A DNA stretch of 64,000 nt from Shewanella sp. OMA3-2 (GTDB taxonomy: Bacteria; Pseudomonadota; Gammaproteobacteria; Enterobacterales; Shewanellaceae): the NCBI RefSeq assembly GCF_021513195.1, contig NZ_CP090974.1, positions 1,190,001 to 1,254,000 on the forward strand. The letters are read 5' to 3'. The position numbers were made by a program, and so were the translations under genes. Under the pieces are notes generated by a model, which did no database searches, was not told the DNA's origin, and saw only the letters and a program-made list of their open reading frames with translations. Below are positions 17,769-28,045 of this stretch, in pieces; within the stretch, counting starts at the first letter, position 1, and every line of letters starts with the position of its first letter.

Positions 17769-19871
17769 TCACGAATCCGAAAGCAGTAGTTGCCAAATAT
17801 TACTATGACTTAACTCTATTTGATCACAGGCAAAAAAATCGTGCCGATAAGCAGTATTGCAGTGATTAGGCATACGTCCAGGAAATTCAAACAGTGTCAG
17901 TGTCTCTGAGTTGTTTACGCTTAATTTTCTGTACTCCTTATCCAACAAATAGTAAATGTCATCATCACGTAATTGCCAATGTCTCCACCCTGCAATCGGA
18001 AAGTCATTAATCAATCGTGTTTCACTGCCGGTGTGTAAATCTAATTGGTATAACCTGGGATGATTAAATTTAGTGAAGTACAACAACTGGCCGTTACTTT
18101 GGGCGCTATATCCTCCTTTTGTGGTTAATTGAGTGGCTTTGCCTGTTTCTGGCCAAAGTTGCCAAATATTCCATTGGTTATCTACTTCAGCACTAAATAA
18201 TATAGACTGTTGTGAATAGGCAACGTGATGTACCTTGGAAAATTGTTGTGCCAATAGTTGCCAGTTTCTATTTTTTACAGAATAGCGATATAAGCGATTA
18301 TTGATACTGGCAATAAGATCTTGATCATCGGCAGACCAAGCCATTGCGCTAATATGTTCTATATCGTGATTAAACTCGGCAGTATAAGCAGCTTGGTTTT
18401 CCGGTTGAATATAGACCTTTTCTTTACCGGTACGATTAGATTTAAATGCTAGGATGTTACTTTTATTGCCTAAAATAGGCTGTTGGCTAATCCATGAGCT
18501 AGCGGTTAGTGCAATGGATGACGAGTCTTGCAGTGAATAGCTGAAAATGTTCATCCTTGTTTGGCTTCTTTCTGTGATGATTGAATGTGAATCATCACCG
18601 CTAGCTAGCCTGCCGAATTGATCACTTTTTTCTACTGTGGTTAGTATCGATGTGTTGATATCAAACTCAAACAACCCTTCACTATTAGATGCCAGCAATT
18701 GATGCTCAGTAAGCCATTGTAAGCCATATACACCATCAATAAAGGGGACATTGGCAATAATATTATTGTCGTTAATATTTAATAGCTTAAGACTATCGAG
18801 ACCATTATCGCGGTACTCGACTACTGCTAGAGTTTGGTTTTTTGCAGACAAGGAGAACGAATAGTCTCCGAGATTATTACCTATTTGTTGAGGGTGGGTT
18901 AACTGTTGTTTCCTACCGGTATCCAATTGATATGCATAAATAGCATAAGGTTCAGATATGCTTGGCCGATATTGGTAAATCAGTCTTTTGCTCTGTATAT
19001 CAAAACCTAATTGAGTCACGACTCTTTGGCCACAATCTAATATTATCTCTAACTGTTTGCTTGCCGGGTTCAATTTTACAATTTCACATTGCCTTTGTTG
19101 TAAATTATTTAACCGAGATGCATAGATAAAACCATCGGCAGCATAGATCACATCTGTGTAGTAATAGGTATCATTAGTCATGGCGATCGGCGGATTATCG
19201 GCTTGCTGCATAAACAGCTGAGCATAATCGTCAGCGCTTGCTCTATACAAAAAAACCAAACCTTGAGTCTGTGGATCGAATGATGGATTAAAGGCGCTGC
19301 CCTGAAGGGCGGTTTTCGGTTGTCTATCTAGAATTTTAAGTAATGGTTTTTGAATGCTCGACTGGCTAGATTGATAAAACGTTACCCCTACGATGATAAA
19401 TAAAATAGCGATGACAATACTCAATACCGTTGGGTTGAAGGCGGTTAATAATGTGCCAGATTTATGAATCTTAATGTCAGTTGCTTTAGGCTGAGGGAGT
19501 ATTCTAGCCTGATTGTTTGAGTCTGTTTTGGTATTTTCTGCATCACTTAAATTGGGGGAGGTCAATAAACTAGGGCGCGCTGTAAAAATATAACCGACTT
19601 TACTTACCGTTTTTACCCATGTTGGAGATGAAGGCATGTCTTCAATGAGCTTTCGCAGTTCACCAATTGCACGATTTACCGCAGCATCACTGACAATTCT
19701 CCCCCCCCAAACTTGTGTAATCAGTTCTTCTCTGGATATCGCTTCTTGAGGATGATTGCAAAAAAAGACTAACAGTTCAAAAACTCGTGGTTCGCAAACT
19801 AGACAAACGTTGTTTTTTACTATTTCTACTTTTTCAAGGTCAACGGTAATATTACCAAATACAAAGCGCAT
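17769..19871 (-). CDS. CadC-like membrane transcription regulator with beta-propeller sensor
   Basis: A 700-residue one-component regulator. Residues 1-100 are an OmpR/PhoB-type winged helix (VFELLVFFCNHPQEAISREELI, VNRAIGELRKLI, VKTVSKVGYIF). A disordered linker leads to one membrane helix around residues 150-170 (VLSIVIAILFIIVGVTF). The large periplasmic part has repeated TolB/PD40-like blades (AWSADDQDLIASINN, SFDPQTQGLVF). This ToxR/CadC layout lets a DNA-bound, membrane-anchored protein sense periplasmic signals directly. It is divergent from the lipoprotein esterase at 19991, with about 120 bases between, so that pair and perhaps the SGNH gene are its likely targets. Signal unknown. Confidence 0.85.
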   Translation of the reverse strand: MRFVFGNITVDLEKVEIVKNNVCLVCEPRVFELLVFFCNHPQEAISREELITQVWGGRIVSDAAVNRAIGELRKLIEDMPSSPTWVKTVSKVGYIFTARPSLLTSPNLSDAENTKTDSNNQARILPQPKATDIKIHKSGTLLTAFNPTVLSIVIAILFIIVGVTFYQSSQSSIQKPLLKILDRQPKTALQGSAFNPSFDPQTQGLVFLYRASADDYAQLFMQQADNPPIAMTNDTYYYTDVIYAADGFIYASRLNNLQQRQCEIVKLNPASKQLEIILDCGQRVVTQLGFDIQSKRLIYQYRPSISEPYAIYAYQLDTGRKQQLTHPQQIGNNLGDYSFSLSAKNQTLAVVEYRDNGLDSLKLLNINDNNIIANVPFIDGVYGLQWLTEHQLLASNSEGLFEFDINTSILTTVEKSDQFGRLASGDDSHSIITERSQTRMNIFSYSLQDSSSIALTASSWISQQPILGNKSNILAFKSNRTGKEKVYIQPENQAAYTAEFNHDIEHISAMAWSADDQDLIASINNRLYRYSVKNRNWQLLAQQFSKVHHVAYSQQSILFSAEVDNQWNIWQLWPETGKATQLTTKGGYSAQSNGQLLYFTKFNHPRLYQLDLHTGSETRLINDFPIAGWRHWQLRDDDIYYLLDKEYRKLSVNNSETLTLFEFPGRMPNHCNTAYRHDFFACDQIELSHSNIWQLLLSDS

Positions 19872-19990
19872 CTATATCCCTATGATTCTATTAAGCATTA
19901 TCATTTCATTATCAAACCATTCTTACCTCTTTATTGTTCCGGATCAAGGTGGTGGCACACTTAACTCACAAAAACGATAAAAGGATTATC

Positions 19991-20944
19991 ATGAAGATTA
20001 CATCGAATAGCATTAAGTATCATACCCAAAAGGTGAGTATTGCACGACATTTGGTTCAATCACTGACAAGGTTACCTACAGTGTCTTTAGCTTTGTTGAG
20101 TTTATTAGTCGGGTGTGGAGGTAGTCGTGACATTCCTAGCACCCCAGAAATTCCAGTAGTAAAGCCGCCACAAATCAATACTTGTGCTGGTGCATCATTA
20201 CCAGCCGATGCTAGCTGTATGACGGTTAATGCTCGTGATGCAGTTATTTATAAGCCAAATGCTGAAATAAAAGGTATCGCCTTATTCCTACACGGCGCAC
20301 CGGGAACACCACAGAAAGTGGCGGGAATTTTTGATGCAAAGAGTTTAACAAATGAAAGGCAATTATTATCAGTCTCACCACAAGGCAGTAATAACGCTTG
20401 GGGGTGGGACAGTGAAAATAGTGACAATGGTGGAACTATAGATACTGACTTTATCAGTAGCTTACTTACTCAAGTTAGAGCGGAGAATAATATTACCAGC
20501 GATAAAGTGTATGTTTTTGGTTATTCGGCGGGTGGATTTATGGGGTATAAGCTCGCATGTGAAATACCAGAACAAATAACCGCAGTTGTTTCACTAGCAG
20601 GTCAATTTAGAGGGAGCTTTGACCAATGTACAACATCTACAGCTGTCACACTGCATCACTTTCATAGCCCGCAAGATTCTGATGTGCCCACTTGGGGGCG
20701 TACGGTTGGTAATATTCAGTCGGTAACAGACACATTAGCCCATTGGCGACAAATTAATGGTTGCAGTGATACAGTTGCTTCAATTGAGCACCCAGCGGTT
20801 AATAATGCTAGTAATGGCACCGAAACCTCGGTTTGGCAAGGTTGCTTCAAACCGGTCAGCTTTTCGCAAATCAATAATGTGTCACATGAAGCCATTTATG
20901 ATTCTGAAGCATTAAAGCAAATATATGCACCAATATTTAACTAA
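19991..20944 (+). CDS. lipoprotein alpha/beta hydrolase, PHB depolymerase/feruloyl-esterase type
   Basis: A 317-residue exported lipoprotein with lipobox LVGC (Cys42, after an unusually long N-terminal region). The catalytic part is an alpha/beta hydrolase: oxyanion region LFLHGAPGTP, nucleophile Ser179 in GYSAGG, and a late histidine in NNVSHEAI. It resembles the polyhydroxybutyrate depolymerase / LpqC / feruloyl esterase group that cleaves ester bonds in polymers. I start at the ATG with AAGGA 7 bases upstream; an earlier in-frame start at 19934 lies in the promoter region. It is divergent from the CadC-like regulator, which probably controls it. The substrate is a guess from family. Confidence 0.8.
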   Translation: MKITSNSIKYHTQKVSIARHLVQSLTRLPTVSLALLSLLVGCGGSRDIPSTPEIPVVKPPQINTCAGASLPADASCMTVNARDAVIYKPNAEIKGIALFLHGAPGTPQKVAGIFDAKSLTNERQLLSVSPQGSNNAWGWDSENSDNGGTIDTDFISSLLTQVRAENNITSDKVYVFGYSAGGFMGYKLACEIPEQITAVVSLAGQFRGSFDQCTTSTAVTLHHFHSPQDSDVPTWGRTVGNIQSVTDTLAHWRQINGCSDTVASIEHPAVNNASNGTETSVWQGCFKPVSFSQINNVSHEAIYDSEALKQIYAPIFN

Positions 20945-21169
20945 TTCTATTTCGGATTAAATGAATGGATAAATACGCCAAATCAGCATATTTATCTATT
21001 CTATTTCGAACTTGTGGTTTTCTTGTCGGTAAAGTTCGATTTGAAGTGATTACTGTACTAATAGCAAGTCAATTACACGCAGTTTGCGGGGGATTGACGG
21101 CTTTGTAAAAGTGTTCGGTTGTTCACTAAGTTTATGAAATAAAATTTAAATTCATTAATCGGAGGCGTT

Positions 21170-21988
21170 ATGAACTCAAAAAATTCTGCTTTAATATACG
21201 TTGCGATAGTCTTATTACTGAGTTTATCGGCATGTGGTGGTGCATCGTCATATATTGCTCCTGTTGCAGATAATCATCAGGATGAAGTGGATGTTGAGCG
21301 GCCAACAAGTAATTTACCAATACCTGATAATCGTTTTGCAAATGAATATAAAATCCTATTCTTTGGTAATAGTCATGTATCTGGCCAACCGAGTTTGATC
21401 AACAGACTAATCCAAGTGGGTAATAATAACTCACAAGTTACTACATTTAATGCTGGAGGAGGCTTTTTAGATGATGCTGCAAGCCAAAAGCGGCGAGAAG
21501 ATTTATTAACAACAGAGCCCTGGACGCACGTTATCTTACAGGGGCAAAAATATTCACAGTCTGGCACAGTGAATTACCCCACTTTACCTGCGCAGGTTTG
21601 GATAGCGAAGGCCAAAGGTAAGTCAATTACTCCAATTCTTTTTCCAGAGCATCCGCAAATTGGCAGGGACGAGGAAGCTAGACAAGTGCACCAGCTGCAT
21701 TCCAGCATAGTTGCGGTACAGCAATCTTGCATTGCGCCGATAGGGCTTGCCTGGAACAAAGTTTTGATGATATCACCAAAACTTAGGCTGCACATGGCTG
21801 ATGGTAATCACGCCTCACTAATGGGCAACTTATTAACAGCGTTGGTTTTTTACGAGGTGATCACTGGACATTCGGCAGACTTATTACCTTATATAGCTGA
21901 TATAGCCGTTGACGAGCCTACTCAACAATTACTTGGGCAAATCGCTTCTGAAACCATTCAGGCTAACGTACCCTGCACTTTTGGCTGA
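21170..21988 (+). CDS. SGNH/GDSL-like hydrolase lipoprotein
   Basis: A 272-residue lipoprotein (lipobox LSAC, Cys22). After a short linker, ILFFGNSHVSG holds the SGNH block I with likely nucleophile Ser68, and MADGNHASLMGNLL near the C-terminus matches block V with Asp211 and His214 three residues apart. The Gly and Asn blocks would be FNAGGGFLDD and LQGQKYSQ. These enzymes are esterases or acetylhydrolases of carbohydrates and lipids. GGAGG sits 6 bases before the ATG, a very strong ribosome binding site. It lies 225 bases after the esterase gene in the same direction. Block I carries GNSH rather than the usual GDS, so catalytic activity needs confirmation. Confidence 0.72.
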   Translation: MNSKNSALIYVAIVLLLSLSACGGASSYIAPVADNHQDEVDVERPTSNLPIPDNRFANEYKILFFGNSHVSGQPSLINRLIQVGNNNSQVTTFNAGGGFLDDAASQKRREDLLTTEPWTHVILQGQKYSQSGTVNYPTLPAQVWIAKAKGKSITPILFPEHPQIGRDEEARQVHQLHSSIVAVQQSCIAPIGLAWNKVLMISPKLRLHMADGNHASLMGNLLTALVFYEVITGHSADLLPYIADIAVDEPTQQLLGQIASETIQANVPCTFG

Positions 21989-22407
21989 TAATGAGAGTCA
22001 TGTTTAGTTGTTGATACGTTTCATAATATTAGCGTAAGTATCACACCGATTTTGATACGGGTAAAGGCATGTGCCAAAGGCTAGATGGTAAAACTCAATC
22101 ACTATATATATCTGAGGTCACATGTTTTTTGAACTGGAGTAGACTACATTTTGAACTAAAGCTGTTAAAAAAAACAAGTGAACTTCAGCTAGGATAGGTG
22201 TGACTTAGTCACTTGGACTTCCAGTTTACAAAGCCAATATTGATATCCTCATCTACCGGCTAGATAAATCTTAATGATAAAACATCAATAAAATAAAGAA
22301 AAACTACGCCAGCTTATGGATATAGATAAAATATGTTTAAAACTAATAATTTAAACTATATTCTAAATATGTAGGATTTATTTAAAATTGAATATCAAGG
22401 ATGTAGT
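21989..22407 (+). other. intergenic region before the Aer-like receptor
   Basis: About 420 AT-rich bases between two genes of the same direction. I noticed no terminator with a clear T tract, no repeat and no likely small gene. The promoter for the receptor gene must lie here. Confidence 0.4.
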
Positions 22408-23991
22408 ATGCGCGACAATCAACCGGTGACACAAAAGTTACATCTTTTTAAACCACATTTTCGTTTGATTTCTGGTACAGATGCCCGTGGTCACATTATC
22501 TACTGTAATGACGAATTTGTTGAGGTGAGCGGTTTTGAACGAGAAGAGTTGATTGGCAAGCCGCATAATCTTATTCGGCATCCTGATATGCCCAGCGCCG
22601 TATTTAAAGCTATGTGGTCTTGTATTTCTAGTGGCAAAGTTTGGATGGGCTTGGTTAAAAACAGACGTAAAAATGGCGATCATTATTGGGTCAGTGCGTT
22701 CGTAACCCCCGTGTATGAAAATAATAAAATAGTAGGATATGAATCTGTCAGAGTGATCGCTCTGCCATCAGAAATTGCACGCGCAGAAATAATGTATGCT
22801 AGGTTAAGAAAGAATTTACCCCCAAGGGCGGCTATCGCAAATGCGTTGCAACTCATTAAGTCTTTAGCGCCTGTTTGGTTACCGTTAATGCTATTAAGTA
22901 TTGCTGCAGCAGTAGTGGGAGGGGTAGTAGAATGTGTTTTGACTTTAGTCGCCATGATTGTATCGAGTCTTTGGACTTATTATCGTAATGAGTCAGATTG
23001 GCGAGAAGTGTATACGCTAAGTCCTGATTCATTTAGCGATTTACTAGTCGCGATGACTTTTTTCAATGATATCGGTGGAAAGGCACGAGCCAAGCTTTCA
23101 TTAGGCTCTGAAATAGCCCGCTGTAGGACAGCGCTAACTCGGATTGAAGACTCCGCTCGCTCTTTAGATATTATTGCTGATAAAACACAAACTCAAGCTG
23201 AGAACACTGCAAAGGCTGTGACCTTGCAAAGTCATTCTACTCAACAAATTGCCTCAGCAATTACTCAAATGTCTACAGCGATTCAAGAGGTCGCTGGTAA
23301 TGTTGAGCGTAATGCTTCTAGTGCAAAACAAGCTCAGATTACGGTTCAAGAAGGAGCCGAGTTAGCCAACTCAGCCAAAGCGTCGATAGATAATTTAAAT
23401 GTATCTGTTACTGATATTGCAAAAACGGTCAAAGAACTGGTTGATTCAACTAAAGAAATTAGTCAAGCCGCCAGTTTAATCTCTAATATTGCAGATCAAA
23501 CTAATTTACTTGCGTTAAACGCAGCGATTGAAGCAGCAAGAGCTGGTGAGCAAGGCCGAGGATTCAGTGTAGTTGCTGACGAAGTGCGAGCGTTAGCTTC
23601 AAAAACCCGAGAATCCACAGATAAAATTCATGATATTGTGAAAATACTTTCTAAGCGGGCTGAAAACGCACTAGAGGTGTCTAGTAAAGGTGAGCTAGCA
23701 GCAGCTCAAGGTGTTGAAATAGTGGAGAAAACAAGACTTAAACTTATCTTAACTAGTGAGTCGGTTGAGTTAATTACTCAACTATCATTAGATATGTCAT
23801 CAGCTGTTGAACAACAAAGCGCTGTTGCTGAGCATATTAATCAGCAGATTATTGAGATAGCGGATGCTTCAGAGGCGACTAAAATATCATCGGAGACATC
23901 TTTGCAGATGAGTCATGATTTACATCATTCTGTTACTGCCGTACGTTCAATTATTCGACGTTTTGCTGTGAATACTGTAGGTGAGAAATAA
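22408..23991 (+). CDS. Aer-like methyl-accepting chemotaxis protein with PAS domain
   Basis: A 527-residue energy- or redox-sensing receptor. The N-terminal 120 residues are a cytoplasmic PAS domain ([41 protein letters not shown]), which in Aer binds FAD and senses redox state. A paired hydrophobic segment (about residues 150-190) forms a membrane hairpin, followed by a HAMP-like region and a signalling coiled coil with the conserved tip [19 protein letters not shown]. There is no periplasmic domain, as in E. coli Aer. It is monocistronic. FAD as ligand is inferred from family. Confidence 0.92.
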   Translation: MRDNQPVTQKLHLFKPHFRLISGTDARGHIIYCNDEFVEVSGFEREELIGKPHNLIRHPDMPSAVFKAMWSCISSGKVWMGLVKNRRKNGDHYWVSAFVTPVYENNKIVGYESVRVIALPSEIARAEIMYARLRKNLPPRAAIANALQLIKSLAPVWLPLMLLSIAAAVVGGVVECVLTLVAMIVSSLWTYYRNESDWREVYTLSPDSFSDLLVAMTFFNDIGGKARAKLSLGSEIARCRTALTRIEDSARSLDIIADKTQTQAENTAKAVTLQSHSTQQIASAITQMSTAIQEVAGNVERNASSAKQAQITVQEGAELANSAKASIDNLNVSVTDIAKTVKELVDSTKEISQAASLISNIADQTNLLALNAAIEAARAGEQGRGFSVVADEVRALASKTRESTDKIHDIVKILSKRAENALEVSSKGELAAAQGVEIVEKTRLKLILTSESVELITQLSLDMSSAVEQQSAVAEHINQQIIEIADASEATKISSETSLQMSHDLHHSVTAVRSIIRRFAVNTVGEK

Positions 23992-24162
23992 GACAACTAT
24001 ATTTTGACTTTAGATACGATTTCTCACTGAATAATCAGGCGATATAGTAGTGATTATTGTGGTGTTTTTTGTCCATTAATATTGGGTTTATCGGTACTTA
24101 TAGGCCAGTGATAAATCCTTTACTATTCTCCTCATTAATATAGCACTATGAGGAAACTATTT

Positions 24163-24822
24163 ATGTCTCACCCTATTATTCAAGATTTAGAGCGTCGTTA
24201 CACTGCAAAAAAATACGATTCAAATAAACGTATTTCAGCTGAGAATATTGCGGTACTACAACAAGCTATGCGCTTGTCAGCCTCTTCAATTAACTCGCAG
24301 CCTTGGAAGTTCATTATTATCGAAAGTGATGCAGCAAAACAACGTTTACATAAGACTTTTGCTAATAAGTATCAGTTTAATCAACCACATGCAACTGAAG
24401 CCTCACACGTTATTTTATTTGCACATAATCCTGCCTATACCAAAGACGATTATCGTAAGGTAGTTGATGTTGAAGTATCTTCTGGCCATTTGGCTGCTGA
24501 AATGTATGACAATATGCTAAATGGTGCATTTACCTTTGCTGAAGCAAATACCAATGAAGCGGGTATTAATGCACAGTGGACTAAGGCTCAAACTTATATC
24601 GCCTTGGGTAATACTCTGCACATATTAGGGCGTTTAGAGATAGATTCTACTCCGATGGAAGGTGTCGATTCTGTGCTTATTGGCGAAGAGTTTAAACAAG
24701 AATTAAACGGGTATGTGGTTGACGTAGCATTAGCTATTGGATATCACAAAGCTGGGGAGGATTATAATCATGGCCTGCCTAAATCACGCTTGCCAATAAA
24801 AGATATCTTCACCACATTGTAA
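24163..24822 (+). CDS. NfsB-like NAD(P)H nitroreductase
   Basis: A 219-residue flavoenzyme of the nitroreductase family, closest to the oxygen-insensitive NfsB group. Landmarks are RRYTAKKYDSN near the start, SASSINSQPWKFI for FMN binding, and YIALGNTLHILG in the dimer core. It reduces nitroaromatics, quinones or flavins at NAD(P)H expense. The ATG at 24163 is chosen because AGGA lies about 11 bases upstream; an in-frame ATG five codons earlier overlaps that site. It is monocistronic, with a weak hairpin after it. Physiological substrate unknown. Confidence 0.88.
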   Translation: MSHPIIQDLERRYTAKKYDSNKRISAENIAVLQQAMRLSASSINSQPWKFIIIESDAAKQRLHKTFANKYQFNQPHATEASHVILFAHNPAYTKDDYRKVVDVEVSSGHLAAEMYDNMLNGAFTFAEANTNEAGINAQWTKAQTYIALGNTLHILGRLEIDSTPMEGVDSVLIGEEFKQELNGYVVDVALAIGYHKAGEDYNHGLPKSRLPIKDIFTTL

Positions 24823-25171
24823 TGAACACAATCTGATACGGACTAAATAATGCCTATTTAGTCGGTGTTAATCAGTAATTGGATTTAATCGCGAATGACT
24901 TATCTAAGTGACTTATCTGAGTTAGTTGAATCAATTTTATGAATCGTTAAATCAGTGCTATAGAACTCATCTTATTAGCTTAATTGTAAACACTCATTTA
25001 TTTATTGGTAAAATAAGAGGCCGAAATGTGGCAGGTGTAAATTGTTGACCACTAAGTCTTAACAATAATGCCAGTCAACTAGCTGACTGGCATTATTATT
25101 GTGTTGTGACTTATAGGGGAGCGTATTTTAGTAAGCGGACACCAGACTGTGCCAACTTACATCCATATCTA
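24823..25171. other. intergenic region between convergent nitroreductase and pepO genes
   Basis: About 350 bases. It holds a small hairpin without a T tract (24841-24863), a duplicated TGACTTATCT word (about 24895-24925), and a strong bidirectional terminator at 25064-25100. Nothing else is apparent. Confidence 0.5.
25064..25100. terminator. bidirectional terminator, pepO side
   Basis: AATAATGCCAGTCA and TGACTGGCATTATT form a perfect 14-base stem with a 6-base loop, with T-rich sequence after either arm. It lies about 70 bases past the pepO stop codon. Confidence 0.75.
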
Positions 25172-27241
25172 CTACCAAATACGCACGCGTTCATCTTCAG
25201 GTAAATACAACTTGTCGCCAGGTTTAACATCAAACGCTTTGTACCAAGCATCGTGGTTACGAGGCGCTAATGCACGGTAATGTCCTGGTGCATGGGTACC
25301 GGCTTTCAGTTGGCTCAACATACTTTGTTCGGTACGCTTTTCTTTCCAGACTTGTGCCCATGCAAGGAAGAAGCGTTGATCGCCTGTTACGCCATTGATA
25401 ACAGGTGCTTCTTTGCCATTTAAGCTTAATTGATAAGCGTGATAAGCCATAGATAAGCCACCTACATCGCCAATGTTTTCGCCTAGACTATTGCGACCAT
25501 TAACAAAGTGACCGGTAATCGGCTCGTATAGACTGTATTGTGCAGCGAGTTGGTCGGCTTTAGCTTCAAATGCCGCGCGATCAGCATCAGTCCACCAATT
25601 ACGTTGAATACCATTAGCATCTGATTTAGAGCCTTGGTCATCAAACCCGTGGCCCATTTCATGGCCAATTACAGCACCAATACTGCCATAGTTAACCGCT
25701 GGATCGGCATTAGGATCAAAAAATGGCGGTTGTAAAATAGCGGCAGGGAACACAATTTCATTAAATGAACTATTGTAGTAAGCATTAACATATTGCGGTG
25801 TCATACCCCAACGATTGCGATCTGTTTTTTCAAGTTCAGTTGCTACGCTGTCAGCATGAAAATATTGACGCAGTTTATGAATATTGCCTACTAAATCCTG
25901 ATTTGAAAGGGTTAAACCATCAAATGTTTGCCATACATCTGGGTAGCCAATTTTAGGCTTAAATGCTGCAAGTTTAGCGTGGGCATTCACTTTAGTGTCA
26001 CCACTCATCCAATCTAAACCATCAATACGTTGACCTAGCGCGGTTCGAAGGTTTTCAACTAAATCTGCCATTTTTGCTTTTGATGATTCAGGGAAATAGC
26101 GTTCTACATACACTTTACCAATAGCGAATCCCAGCGATTCAGTGGCTGACATTTCATCAACGGCACGTTTCCAGCGTGGGCGAGGTTCTTCCTGACCATC
26201 CAGTTCTTTGCCATAAAAAGCAAAGTTAGCGTTGAACACCTCTTCAGCCAGCAAACCAGCATTATTGCTTAGGGTATGGTAGGTTAAGTAATCCTGCCAT
26301 ACGTTAATTGGCTGCTGATTAACTAATGCAATCATGGCTTTAATTGGTTCTGGTTGAGACACATTAAGTTGCGGAATGCTGTAACCAGTCTGTTCAAAGA
26401 AAAGATCCCAATTAAAGTTTGGGTACTCTTTTGCTAAATCAGCACGTTTGATTTGGTTGAGTGTCAGATCGCGATCGCGACGTTTTTCACGCGGCCACTG
26501 ACCTTGGGCTATTTGGGTTTCAAGTGCCAAAATAGCTTCTGCACGGGCTTGGCCATCTTTAATACCTGCAAAAGCAAGCATTTCAGTGATATGGCTAACA
26601 TAAGCACTGCGAATGTGGCTAAAGCGCTCACTGTCTTCTAAATAATATGAGCGGTCGGGAAGCCCTAAACCGCCAGCGCCAATAGTGAATTCATATTGAT
26701 CAGGGCCAAGTCTGTTAAACCACATTCCGCCAGATATTGGTGAGTCAGCATTTGTAAGCCAGACATTACCAAAGACTTTGGTTAAGTCATCAGTGTTTTT
26801 AATGGCATTAATTTGATCGAGCGTAGCCTGAATAGGCGACACACCAAGCTTATTGATGGTGTCTGTATCCATGTATGCATTGTAAAAATTGGCAATTAAT
26901 TGCTCTTCAGGCGTTAAGTTTTGACGACTGGTGATGTCATCAATAATGGCTTTAACTTGGTCTTCACTGCGCTCAGCCAATTGGGTGAATGCGCCATAGC
27001 GGGTTTTATCTGCTGGCATTTCAAAGTTGTCATACCAAGTACCACTGGCATACATAAAAAAGTCATCGCCTGGTTTAACTGCTTCGTTTCGTGCAGTTAA
27101 ATCAATCCCAAATTCACCTAATTCTGCTTTTGCTGCTGGTGTGGCTTCAACAATCGTGCTGTTAGTTTGTTTAGGGTCTGATTGGCCACATGCAGTTAAA
27201 AATGTACCTGCTAATGCAATAGCAATTAAGGATTTTTTCAT
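25172..27241 (-). CDS. pepO: M13 family metallopeptidase PepO (neprilysin-like), lipoprotein
   Basis: A 689-residue zinc endopeptidase of family M13. It has a lipoprotein signal (LTAC, Cys18), the zinc motif VIGHEMGHGFDDQGSK (His527, His531) and the third-ligand block ENIGDVGGL, plus NAYYNSSFNEIVFPAAILQPP, which lines the active site. The C-terminal DERVRIW is the usual M13 ending. M13 enzymes cut oligopeptides under about 40 residues. It is exported and membrane-anchored. GAGGAAG is well placed before the ATG. Length is normal and all catalytic residues are present. Confidence 0.94.
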   Translation of the reverse strand: MKKSLIAIALAGTFLTACGQSDPKQTNSTIVEATPAAKAELGEFGIDLTARNEAVKPGDDFFMYASGTWYDNFEMPADKTRYGAFTQLAERSEDQVKAIIDDITSRQNLTPEEQLIANFYNAYMDTDTINKLGVSPIQATLDQINAIKNTDDLTKVFGNVWLTNADSPISGGMWFNRLGPDQYEFTIGAGGLGLPDRSYYLEDSERFSHIRSAYVSHITEMLAFAGIKDGQARAEAILALETQIAQGQWPREKRRDRDLTLNQIKRADLAKEYPNFNWDLFFEQTGYSIPQLNVSQPEPIKAMIALVNQQPINVWQDYLTYHTLSNNAGLLAEEVFNANFAFYGKELDGQEEPRPRWKRAVDEMSATESLGFAIGKVYVERYFPESSKAKMADLVENLRTALGQRIDGLDWMSGDTKVNAHAKLAAFKPKIGYPDVWQTFDGLTLSNQDLVGNIHKLRQYFHADSVATELEKTDRNRWGMTPQYVNAYYNSSFNEIVFPAAILQPPFFDPNADPAVNYGSIGAVIGHEMGHGFDDQGSKSDANGIQRNWWTDADRAAFEAKADQLAAQYSLYEPITGHFVNGRNSLGENIGDVGGLSMAYHAYQLSLNGKEAPVINGVTGDQRFFLAWAQVWKEKRTEQSMLSQLKAGTHAPGHYRALAPRNHDAWYKAFDVKPGDKLYLPEDERVRIW

Positions 27242-27451
27242 TATTATCGTCTTCCTCTCTGGGCTTTTATCATAAAATTTTTGTTATAAAGTCTGCTTGA
27301 TTTTCTAAGACTGGCCGAAAATGTCAACTTATCAATTGTTAGCAAAGTTTATAATGTAAGCGTTGGTTATTAATTTGAGCTTAAGCGTACTGGCAGAAGG
27401 GAAGTGGAGATTGATGCGGTGGCAATACGCTATTAACGCACGATTGAAATA

Positions 27452-28045
27452 CTAATATTGAATATTAAAACGGGCAAAACGTGTCAGGGCACGGATTATG
27501 GGGACTTTACTGCGCTTATCAATAAAAAATTGTTTTTGGGTAGAGAACTTTTTGAAGTGGCGAATATCATCCACAATATGTACCGGACGGCACTCAAACT
27601 GATTTGATAGGTTAAGTAATGTTTCAGCATTAAAGGAGAATGATTGCAGCATTTTATTTGAAATGTCGTTTTTTCTGGCTACTGTGAGTGCTGATCTGCG
27701 ATTAATTTGGCCATTAATTCTGTCTTTCAAACGCTTTTTATGCTTTTTCCAGATTTCTTTGGTAGCTAAAGACTGTATATCTTCAATAATTTGCTTGGAA
27801 TCACAATCAAATTTTCTAGCAATACTTGCTATTTTCTCCATAGAGATAATGTTCACTCCTTTAATGGTGAGATAAACAAGATAGTCGCGGCGATCATTGG
27901 CTTTTTTAATTTCAGCATGGGTTGGGTTTAATGCTGCGTTGGCCTGGTTTTCAGTTTGTTCTACAGATGCAAGCAAGTCTTCGAGTGAAAGCGTTACAGC
28001 TTCTGCATCGGCTTGTGAATGTTGATATTCATTCTGTTTCTTCAT
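27452..28045 (-). CDS. uncharacterised basic protein with duplicated helical module
   Basis: A 197-residue cytoplasmic protein I do not recognise. The first 45 residues are acidic and Gln/Ala-rich. Two copies of a helical unit follow: ISMEKIASIARKFDCDSKQI then EDIQSL, and later FNAETLLNLSNQFECRPVHI then VDDIRHF. Each copy has a Phe-Asp/Glu-Cys turn and is followed by a Lys/Arg-rich stretch, so the protein may be an internal duplication with nucleic-acid-binding character. No signal peptide or membrane segment. The ribosome binding site is poor (AAAGATG overlapping the start). It is divergent from the DUF885 gene. Confidence 0.6.
   Translation of the reverse strand: MKKQNEYQHSQADAEAVTLSLEDLLASVEQTENQANAALNPTHAEIKKANDRRDYLVYLTIKGVNIISMEKIASIARKFDCDSKQIIEDIQSLATKEIWKKHKKRLKDRINGQINRRSALTVARKNDISNKMLQSFSFNAETLLNLSNQFECRPVHIVDDIRHFKKFSTQKQFFIDKRSKVPIIRALTRFARFNIQY

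Noticed and set aside
24841..24863. Hairpin after the nitroreductase gene as a terminator
   Set aside because: The stem is short and no T tract follows; the stronger structure at 25064-25100 is the likelier terminator.
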